The notes beneath the pieces are model-generated. The model did no database searches and was not told the origin of the DNA. It was given only the letters and a program-made list of their open reading frames with translations. Of a stretch of DNA of 13,579 nucleotides, positions 1 through 7,084 are shown piece after piece. A program made the translations under genes and the position numbers. Positions within the stretch are counted from its first letter, which is position 1, and every line of letters begins with the position of its first letter. The DNA is from Candidatus Aminicenantota bacterium (GTDB taxonomy: Bacteria > Acidobacteriota > Aminicenantia > UBA2199): the NCBI GenBank assembly GCA_026393775.1, contig JAPKZM010000183.1:1-13579 (forward strand), given 5' to 3'.

Positions 1-38
1 GTCCCTGGAAAAGACAATTTAACCAAGGTGAGGCAAAA

Positions 39-629
39 ATGAAACAGACAATTAAAAAAGGTTTAAAATTGATTTTGCTCATGCTGCTCATGTTTTTTTC
101 CTTTTCTTTGCTCTCACCGGGAGCAGAGATGCCGGATCACAAATTCATGGTCACGGCCAACGGCAGCCTGTTTTTCAGCTCCGCTGCCAGTTACCGGCAA
201 ATTTACGGCCAGGCGGTTTTCATGCCCGAGATTAAAATTACGCGCTTGGTTTACAGGAACATCAGCGTTTGGGGCGGGTTCGGCTGGATCGCCAAGAAAG
301 GACTCATCGAAGAGGTGAATGAACCGGCCCAAATCCGCCAGACCATGCTCAGCATTGGCGCCGGGTCTGTCTATCGCTTGAATGGCAAACTGCAGCTGCG
401 CGCTGAAGCCGGCCTGACTTTTAACTCCTTCAAAGAGGAAGCTCTGGAGGAAACTTTGAAAGGATCCGGGCTGGGCTGGAAAATCGGCGCCAACCTTGAT
501 TATTTCGTCTGGAAAAAAGTGTTCGCGACGCTGTCCGCTTCATTCAGCCAGGCCGGCGATGAAGTAGAAACCGGCAAGGTCAAGCTGGGCGGTTTCCTCC
601 TTGGCGTTGGCCTCGGCTTTGCTTTTTGA
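39..629 (+). CDS. Small outer-membrane beta-barrel protein with signal peptide
   Basis: Encodes 196 residues. The N-terminus has lysines followed by a hydrophobic run of about 18 residues ending near SLLSPGAE, which reads as a Sec signal peptide cleaved around residue 28. The rest alternates short amphipathic strands with polar turns (for example VWGGFGWIAKK, LQLRAEAGLTF, VFATLSASFSQ) and ends GVGLGFAF. A C-terminal phenylalanine is the usual insertion signal of outer-membrane barrels. Length fits an eight-strand OmpA/OmpW-like barrel. A ribosome site, AAGGTGAGG at 25-33, precedes the ATG and supports this start. A structured intergenic region of 155 bases follows, so it is probably not tightly coupled to the signalling genes. 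No substrate or partner can be named. The barrel class is inferred from pattern only; a periplasmic beta-rich protein is the alternative. Confidence 0.75.
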   Translation: MKQTIKKGLKLILLMLLMFFSFSLLSPGAEMPDHKFMVTANGSLFFSSAASYRQIYGQAVFMPEIKITRLVYRNISVWGGFGWIAKKGLIEEVNEPAQIRQTMLSIGAGSVYRLNGKLQLRAEAGLTFNSFKEEALEETLKGSGLGWKIGANLDYFVWKKVFATLSASFSQAGDEVETGKVKLGGFLLGVGLGFAF

Positions 630-671
630 AGAAATGAAATGGTGGTTCATTTTAAACATCTTGGGAGTCAG

Positions 672-749
672 TTAGAGCCTTATAATAAATTTTCTACGCT
701 TTTTGCACAGAAAATTTATTATCTAAGGCTCTTATCCCCCCTTGCGGGG
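672..749 (+). repeat. Long bulged hairpin plus GC-rich stem-loop (element copy 1)
   Basis: The left arm is a 9-nt segment at 674-682 (AGAGCCTTA) and a 13-nt segment at 683-695. The right arm is 709-721 and 724-732. The arms pair perfectly over 22 bp except for a two-base bulge TC at 722-723. The loop is 696-708. TATCC follows directly, then a short stem CCCC (738-741) / GGGG (746-749). There is no T-run after the hairpin, so it is not a standard intrinsic terminator. The same architecture with a different stem sequence is found at 7098-7174. It could be a structured RNA, a protein-binding DNA element or a relic of a small mobile repeat. Confidence 0.7.
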
Positions 750-780
750 ACTTCGCAGTTTATTTGGGTTAGGGGGTAAG
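731..780 (+). promoter_or_regulatory. Possible ribosome-site-masking stem upstream of the small Cys protein
   Basis: The bases CTTA at 731-734 and CCCCC at 736-740 can pair with GGGGG at 772-776 and TAAG at 777-780, nine pairs with T735 bulged. The G-run is part of the only plausible ribosome site for the gene starting at 785. An inner stem TGCG (743-746) / CGCA (754-757) could form inside the loop. The C-run can instead pair with GGGG at 746-749, so two exclusive folds are possible. The pairing is visible in the sequence; regulation is inference. Confidence 0.3.
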
Positions 781-784
781 AAAT

Positions 785-1048
785 ATGTTTGCGGAACACC
801 CGGATAAGATCTGCCCGGCATTTCAAAAACAGGAGCCTGTGATCAAGGACATCATGGATAATATCAACCGCTCCAAAGAATTAACAGAAAAGGCGAAATT
901 CGCTGAAAAACTGCAAAAAGAAGTAAACACCCTCCTTGGCTGTCCCGATTACTCCGGCAAAAAAACAGACTGCAAGAATTGCCATTTCATTGCCAATTTG
1001 CGCAAAAAAACAGCCGATCTTATTTTAAAGGTTAAAAAATTAGGATGA
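785..1048 (+). CDS. Small Lys-rich protein with four Cys and a CXXCH motif, unknown function
   Basis: Encodes 87 residues that I do not assign to a named family. Cysteines are at 10, 53, 63 and 66, and C63-K-N-C66-H67 forms a CXXCH motif. The middle, about 20-50, and the C-terminal tail are Lys/Leu-rich and probably helical. There is no signal peptide or membrane segment, so it should be cytoplasmic. This argues against a c-type cytochrome despite the motif, and a Cys/His metal site or redox pair is more likely. A G-rich ribosome site at 771-776 sits eight bases before the ATG. The gene ends 49 bases before the first kinase with no visible terminator between, so the two may be co-transcribed. 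It could be an accessory protein of that kinase, but nothing in the sequence proves it. Confidence 0.65.
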   Translation: MFAEHPDKICPAFQKQEPVIKDIMDNINRSKELTEKAKFAEKLQKEVNTLLGCPDYSGKKTDCKNCHFIANLRKKTADLILKVKKLG

Positions 1049-1065
1049 AAAAAGGATAAGCAATC

Positions 1066-1097
1066 ATGGGCACAAATGAGGAATCAGCGAGCAAGCC

Positions 1098-1101
<4 letters not shown>
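1066..1101 (+). CDS. Possible 11-residue leader ORF coupled to the first kinase
   Basis: An ATG at 1066 follows a good ribosome site, AAGGA at 1052-1056, with a nine-base spacing. It reads MGTNEESASKP and then stops at TGA 1099-1101. That stop overlaps the kinase start in an ATGA arrangement. The kinase ATG at 1098 has only a weak ribosome site of its own, so ribosomes ending on this mini-ORF could restart there. The peptide has no recognisable motif. It could also be chance, since the stretch is short. Confidence 0.35.
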
Positions 1102-2715
<1,614 letters not shown>

Positions 2716-2723
<8 letters not shown>

Positions 2724-3093
2724 AAAAATCCTTGTGGTAGAAGACAACGAACAAAACCGCATACTCGTGCGCCAGGTATTGGCCCACTATGGCTATGAGG
2801 TGCTGGAAGCGACGGATGGGCTGACTGGGCTGACGATGGCCCGCGCCCACATGCCGGCGCTGATCCTGCTGGATATTCAGATGCCGGTGATGAACGGATT
2901 TATGGTTATCCGTGAGTTGCGGAATGATCCTGAGCTCAGAAAGATCAAGGTCATTGCCGTTTCGTCCTTTGCCATGAAAGGTGACATGGAAAAGGCGTTG
3001 CAGGCCGGTTTCGATGAATACGTCACCAAGCCTATTGACACACGGAAATTCCCGGAGTTGGTCAAGCAAGTCCTATCCCGGATACAGCCATGA
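2716..3093 (+). CDS. Single-domain response regulator (DivK/CheY-like receiver)
   Basis: Encodes 125 residues, one receiver domain and nothing else. The acidic pair is Glu9-Asp10, the phospho-acceptor is Asp53 in LLDIQMP, the switch position is Ser83, and the conserved lysine is Lys105 in TKPID. It has no output domain, so it should act as a phosphate shuttle or allosteric partner. Its start overlaps the kinase gene upstream by eight bases and is preceded by GAGGAG at 2705-2710. Its stop overlaps the start of the next gene in an ATGA. The likely donor is the upstream kinase; the likely partner downstream is the receiver-HisKA_2 kinase. Those pairings are inferred from gene order only. Confidence 0.93.
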
Positions 3094-4316
3094 ACCCACG
3101 AAATCCGGTCATTCTCTGCGTTGACGATGAAGAGGCGAATCTCAAGCTGCTCGCAAACATACTCATTCCCAGAGGCTACACGGTAGTCAGTGCCGCCAGT
3201 GGAAAAGACGCCTTGCTGAAGATCAAAAGCCAGGCCATTGACCTCGTGCTACTGGACATTATAATGCCGGGGATGGACGGCTTTGAGGTGTGCCGGCAGA
3301 TCAAAGGAGACCAAAAGCTCAGGAATATACCGGTCATCCTGATTACGGTATTGACTGCCAAAAAAGACCGTATACGTGGTATCAAAGCCGGAGCAGATGA
3401 GTTTTTGTCAAAGCCTTTTGACCAGACGGAGGCACTCGCCAGGATAAAGATACTGATGAAAGTGAAGAAACTCAACGACGAGTGCAAGCACATGGAGTCC
3501 CAAAGGGAGGCTGCGCTCGAGGCGTTGAAAAAATCCAACGATGAATTGGAGTGCCGTGTGCGGGAACGAACAGCGGAGTTGGCACAAGCCAATAAGATAC
3601 TGAAAACAGATATCATTGAGCGCAAGCGGGCCGAAGAGATGATCCGGTCATCTTTGGAGGAGAAAGAGGTGCTGTTGAAGGAAGTGCATCACCGGGTAAA
3701 AAATAACCTGATGACCCTCATCGGCCTGATAAAAATGCAGGAGGCGAAAGCCGACAATGTAACCTTCAGTGATTTGCTGCAGGAATTGGAAGGCCGTGTC
3801 CGCGCCATGGCCATGGTGCATGAGAGCCTCCACAAATCAGCGGACCTGGCCCATGTCAATCTGCAAAACTATATTGAAACACTGGGCGCCCATATATGCG
3901 CCCAATTCGGAGCGGATCGCGAAATAAGCTTCTCTGTGCAGGTGGCCGGAGTGGATGTGGGACTCGATATTGCCGTTCCCTGCGGACTGATCCTGAACGA
4001 ACTGATCACCAACGCCTGCAAGCATGCTTTCCCCGCCGGGCAGCCGGGTGAGATTCGCATTACTTTTCAGAAATGTAGGGACAAGTCGCGACTTGTCCCT
4101 ACCAACAACACAGGAACATCTCCCCCTACCTACGAATTAACCGTAGCCGACAACGGGGTCGGACTGCCCGCCAAAGTGAACTGGAAAAATCCCGAAACCG
4201 TAGGCCTGCAGCTGGTCAAAATGCTGAGCCAGCAGATCAACGGTTCAATTAAAGTGGATCTGATTCATGGCACTGCTTTTCATTTACGTTTTGCCAAGCC
4301 ATCTCAAAATGACTGA
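3090..4316 (+). CDS. Hybrid protein: receiver domain fused to HisKA_2-type histidine kinase
   Basis: Encodes 408 residues. An N-terminal receiver (about 5-120) has Asp12-Asp13, phospho-acceptor Asp56 in LLDIIMP, Thr86 and Lys108. A coiled-coil linker (about 128-190) leads to a HisKA_2 dimerisation domain with EVHHRVKNNL; the acceptor is within His200-His201. The ATPase has NELITN (Asn303, Asn308), DNGVGLP and GLQLVKML, typical of the HisKA_2/HWE-like class. It is a cytoplasmic kinase whose activity is presumably set by receiver phosphorylation. ATGA overlap with the preceding receiver gene supports translational coupling. The loop before ELTVADNGVG is about 15 residues longer than in the paralogue at 9446-10891 and contains a perfect DNA palindrome, yet the frame stays open. 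The kinase core is almost identical in DNA to that paralogue. Confidence 0.92.
   Translation: MNPRNPVILCVDDEEANLKLLANILIPRGYTVVSAASGKDALLKIKSQAIDLVLLDIIMPGMDGFEVCRQIKGDQKLRNIPVILITVLTAKKDRIRGIKAGADEFLSKPFDQTEALARIKILMKVKKLNDECKHMESQREAALEALKKSNDELECRVRERTAELAQANKILKTDIIERKRAEEMIRSSLEEKEVLLKEVHHRVKNNLMTLIGLIKMQEAKADNVTFSDLLQELEGRVRAMAMVHESLHKSADLAHVNLQNYIETLGAHICAQFGADREISFSVQVAGVDVGLDIAVPCGLILNELITNACKHAFPAGQPGEIRITFQKCRDKSRLVPTNNTGTSPPTYELTVADNGVGLPAKVNWKNPETVGLQLVKMLSQQINGSIKVDLIHGTAFHLRFAKPSQND
3618..3811 (+). repeat. Near-identical HisKA_2 block, copy 1 (pairs with 10226-10419)
   Basis: 194 bases aligned without gaps to 10226-10419, with three differences by hand count (C/T, C/A, C/T), all synonymous. 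The block starts at the linker codons ERKRAEE and covers the phospho-acceptor helix. Similarity falls sharply right after it. This looks like recent copying or gene conversion between the two kinases. Confidence 0.9.
4075..4102 (+). repeat. Perfect 28-bp palindrome inside a kinase gene
   Basis: The half-site GTAGGGACAAGTCG is followed immediately by its exact reverse complement, with no loop. It lies in the ATPase domain of the receiver-HisKA_2 kinase, encoding CRDKSRLVP and flanking residues. The paralogous kinase lacks it. It looks like a REP/MITE-type dispersed palindrome that landed in frame, with about 17 further bases making the net insertion a multiple of three. Confidence 0.9.
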
Positions 4317-4343
4317 TAAAATTCGCAAAGCAAGTGAGCGTAA

Positions 4344-4350
4344 AAGGAGG
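4344..4350 (+). promoter_or_regulatory. Strong ribosome binding site of the TonB-dependent receptor
   Basis: AAGGAGG with a nine-base spacing to the ATG at 4360. It is a full consensus match, which supports this start and suggests high translation of the receptor relative to the kinases. Confidence 0.8.
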
Positions 4351-4359
4351 TAAGCTGAA

Positions 4360-6420
4360 ATGAAAAAGGCATTTGCAGCGCTTGTATCATTTGCCTTCCT
4401 AGCCAGTATTTTATTGACATCGCTGTCGGCACAGCAGAAGGAAGATGATCAGGATCTGTTTAATCTCAGTCTGAAAGAACTGATGAATATAGTGGTCACC
4501 CCGGCGAAAATGTCGCAATCGATGGGCACTGTGACGCAAAAAATCGATATAATTGACGCAAAAGAGATCGAGAGAAGTGTATCGGGAAACCGCAATATAT
4601 GCGAGGTGATCGCCAAGCTTCCCGGTGCCTCGGTGAGTGTGCTGTCACGCAATGACGCGAATTGGGGAACGTACGGAGGCATCGGGCCCAAATACAGCAC
4701 ATACATGCTGCAGGGATTGCCCTTGGATGCATTCGTGGATCCCATGTCGCTGGACCTGAACGCCATCGACCATATTGAAGTGCAGCGTGGCCCCGCTTCT
4801 GTGTTTTATCCAAATTATTTGTCTCAGGATTTTGCCGGCAACCAGAGCCCCCTGGCCGGAACGATCAACCTGATTTTAAAACAAAAAATCGAGAAAACGA
4901 AAACATTATTCATGACCCAATATGGTTCATACAATACCCTTAATGGTCAAATTTTTCATCAAAACCGGATCGGTCGTTTTAATTATTTCTGCGGTTCTGC
5001 ATATGAAATGTCCGATTATACCAACTACGGTGCAGAAGGATCGTGGTTAAATATGAAAAAAGACCCCGAATATAAAAAGAAAAAAATCTATGGAAGCTTG
5101 ACGCTGTTCACGGACAAGGATGAAAAACAGAAATTCACGATTTTTTTCCAGGAAACATGGCATGTCGGCGATAGCGGGCAGATCTACCAGGGTTATGATC
5201 ATCAGTACAGCACAGTAAACGCCGGATATGATATTGCATTCAGTGAACGGCTCAACCTGCAATCGCATCTCGGCCTGCGCTCATACGGCCGCACCTGGCA
5301 GGAAAGCAATTTGGGCGTTATGGATATCCTTAAAACCAATAATGGCGTCAACCAGGTAATCATTCCGGTCGATCTCTCGCTTTCATGGCGTCATAGGAAA
5401 AAGCATTTGTTGAGTGTCGGTGCCGATTACCAGGGCGCAACCTATTATACCTGGTCCGATCCTTTGCTCGGTTACCGCATCTATGGCAACAAATCTTCAG
5501 CGCTGCAGGGCGGCGTCTACGCCCAGGAAGAATGGCATCCGCATGCAAAAATATTGCTCCGGGGCGGGCTGAGAATCGCCTTTATAAAAAACCGGATCGC
5601 CCTGATCAGCGGAAATATTCCGGACCGCGGCAGCGAATCATGGAGCAACCTCCTTTGGAGTTTGGGCGCCCGCTACGCACTGAGCAGCAAGGTCGCTTTT
5701 TATGCAAATGCCGGAAGCAGCTTTGCCACGCCCGGGCTCAAATCGAGCGGCGGTACCATTTCCATGAGCGATCTGGGGGTTCCCGGCCATGACGGTCAGC
5801 TGCCGAATCCAAACTTGAAACCCGAAAGCGGTGTCAGCGCGGATGCGGGGATAGATTTTACGATCTCTACCGGTTTCAAGGTCGGCATCCGTGGATTTCA
5901 TACCAGAATCCGGGATGCACTAGTTGATATCGTCGTCAGCCGCAACCCTTCCCAGACCCAATCGATAAACACCGGATCTTCGGCTTCGTCCGGTTTTGAA
6001 ATCGAAGTGTCGCGACGGATCAATGGGCTGCTTTCCTGGTTCGCGAACGGAACTTTTTTGCAGACGAACATAAAGAACGACCTGGACCCGAACCAGAATG
6101 GAGTAGAGATCCCGTTTTCGCCAAAATTTGTGGCCAATCTGGGTGTAAACTGGCAGACACCATTCGGGCTTGTACTGGCCCCGGCGCTCAATTACAACGA
6201 TGGGTTCTATGATGGGACATCCAAAACCTGGCGCAGGTTTTTCAAACCGGGCGTTGTTCTCAATCTTCACGCTGCCCAGCTCCTGGCCAAAGGCGATTCT
6301 TTCACGCTGGAATGTTTTGCCCAATTCTACAATATCACCAACAATAAATTCGAAATGCCCTGGCAGTTCAAAAATCCGGGCTTTTCAGGAATGGTCGGGA
6401 TTAAGGTGACATTCCAATGA
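4360..6420 (+). CDS. TonB-dependent outer-membrane receptor
   Basis: Encodes 686 residues. The signal peptide (1-24, ending LTSLSA before QQKEDD) sends it to the outer membrane. The mature N-terminus has the pattern LFNLSLKELMNIVVTPAK, usual for this receptor group; IVVTPA could serve as the TonB contact. The plug is about 50-175, with IEVQRGPASVFY and a GTINLILK segment. The remainder, about 180-686, is an aromatic-rich 22-strand barrel ending VGIKVTFQ. The role is energised uptake of a ligand across the outer membrane or sensing of it; the substrate cannot be read from sequence. It is 43 bases after a kinase gene and 63 bases before a YfiR-like gene, with no visible terminator on either side. 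There is no N-terminal signalling extension and no FecR/sigma pair, so any signalling would run by another route, possibly YfiR. Confidence 0.93.
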   Translation: MKKAFAALVSFAFLASILLTSLSAQQKEDDQDLFNLSLKELMNIVVTPAKMSQSMGTVTQKIDIIDAKEIERSVSGNRNICEVIAKLPGASVSVLSRNDANWGTYGGIGPKYSTYMLQGLPLDAFVDPMSLDLNAIDHIEVQRGPASVFYPNYLSQDFAGNQSPLAGTINLILKQKIEKTKTLFMTQYGSYNTLNGQIFHQNRIGRFNYFCGSAYEMSDYTNYGAEGSWLNMKKDPEYKKKKIYGSLTLFTDKDEKQKFTIFFQETWHVGDSGQIYQGYDHQYSTVNAGYDIAFSERLNLQSHLGLRSYGRTWQESNLGVMDILKTNNGVNQVIIPVDLSLSWRHRKKHLLSVGADYQGATYYTWSDPLLGYRIYGNKSSALQGGVYAQEEWHPHAKILLRGGLRIAFIKNRIALISGNIPDRGSESWSNLLWSLGARYALSSKVAFYANAGSSFATPGLKSSGGTISMSDLGVPGHDGQLPNPNLKPESGVSADAGIDFTISTGFKVGIRGFHTRIRDALVDIVVSRNPSQTQSINTGSSASSGFEIEVSRRINGLLSWFANGTFLQTNIKNDLDPNQNGVEIPFSPKFVANLGVNWQTPFGLVLAPALNYNDGFYDGTSKTWRRFFKPGVVLNLHAAQLLAKGDSFTLECFAQFYNITNNKFEMPWQFKNPGFSGMVGIKVTFQ

Positions 6421-6483
6421 CAACCAAAAACCTTAGCGAAGCCTAACCAGGGAAATGGCAAAAAAATCAATAGGTCAATCAAG

Positions 6484-7083
6484 ATGAACAGCAAACGCAA
6501 ATCCGGAATGCACAGGCAGCATGGTCATGGGTGGTGGTTACGTCTTTTGCTGCTGACATCGGTGCTGTTTTTTCCGTTTTTTCCCTTCCATTGTTTGGGG
6601 CAAGCCGCCGGGGGCGATCTGGAAGCCCAAGTAAAGGCCGCGTACATTTACAATTTTACGAAATTTATATATTGGGACAAGGGAGCAAACGAAGCCCAGA
6701 CCAGTCCGATTAACATTTTTGTCCTTGGCACCGATCCCATTGGTGGTCTGTTGGAAGATTTTTCTAAAAAACAAACTTCCAGCCACCCGATCATAGTGAA
6801 TAAAATTGATGCTGAAACGAAAATTTTCTCTTCATGCCAATTGTTTTTCATCGCCCAATCGGAAAAACAACAGCTCCCCTCAGTACTTAGGCAATTGCAC
6901 GGAACAAATGTCCTGACTGTAAGCGATATTTCCGGTTTTGCCCATCAGGGCGGGATGATCGGTTTCGTCATAGAGGACGGCAAGGTGAAAATTGAAATAA
7001 ATTTGCAGGCGGTAAACAACGCCGGCTTGAAGATCAGCGCCAAGCTCCTTGAAATCGCGAAAATTGTTTCAAGCGAGGATTGA
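6484..7083 (+). CDS. yfiR-like: YfiR-family (DUF4154) periplasmic protein
   Basis: Encodes 199 residues. A long basic N-region and a hydrophobic run (about 17-36) followed by HCLGQAAGGD form a Sec signal peptide. The mature start EAQVKAAYIYNFTKFIYWD is the hallmark of the YfiR/DUF4154 family. Further family features are INIFVLGTDP, CQLLFI-like CQLFFI (Cys118), NVLTVSDISGFAHQGGMIGFV and an Ile/Lys-rich IEINL strand. In Pseudomonas, YfiR binds the periplasmic part of the diguanylate cyclase YfiN and represses it; that is known for the family, not shown here. Here the next gene encodes a kinase with a YfiN-like sensor region, so that kinase is the obvious partner. Only one Cys remains in the mature part, so the family's disulfides are absent. 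Start: ATG 6484 has a weak ribosome site; ATG 6508 is an alternative that would shorten the signal peptide. Confidence 0.88.
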   Translation: MNSKRKSGMHRQHGHGWWLRLLLLTSVLFFPFFPFHCLGQAAGGDLEAQVKAAYIYNFTKFIYWDKGANEAQTSPINIFVLGTDPIGGLLEDFSKKQTSSHPIIVNKIDAETKIFSSCQLFFIAQSEKQQLPSVLRQLHGTNVLTVSDISGFAHQGGMIGFVIEDGKVKIEINLQAVNNAGLKISAKLLEIAKIVSSED

Positions 7084-7084
7084 A

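Noticed and set aside
681..686. Perfect TATAAT as a -10 promoter box
   Set aside because: It lies inside the hairpin arm; the best -35-like TTGGGA at 661-666 leaves only 14 bases of spacing, so it is weak evidence in an AT-rich stem.
674..732. Hairpin as an intrinsic terminator for the beta-barrel gene
   Set aside because: The stem is AT-rich near the loop, carries a bulge, and has no T-run after it.
672..733. Integron attC-like site
   Set aside because: The borders do not fit RYYYAAC and GTTRRRY in the right orientation, and no integrase or cassette array is visible.
1021..1048. Small CXXCH protein as a c-type cytochrome
   Set aside because: There is no signal peptide or anchor, so heme attachment in the periplasm is unlikely.
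4071..4125. Palindrome insertion as a gene-breaking frameshift
   Set aside because: The frame stays open and the downstream ATPase boxes DNGVGLP and GLQLVKML are intact.
7049..7084. TTG start adding 12 residues to the membrane kinase
   Set aside because: It would overlap YfiR by 35 bases and lacks a good ribosome site; ATG 7085 has GAGG six bases upstream.
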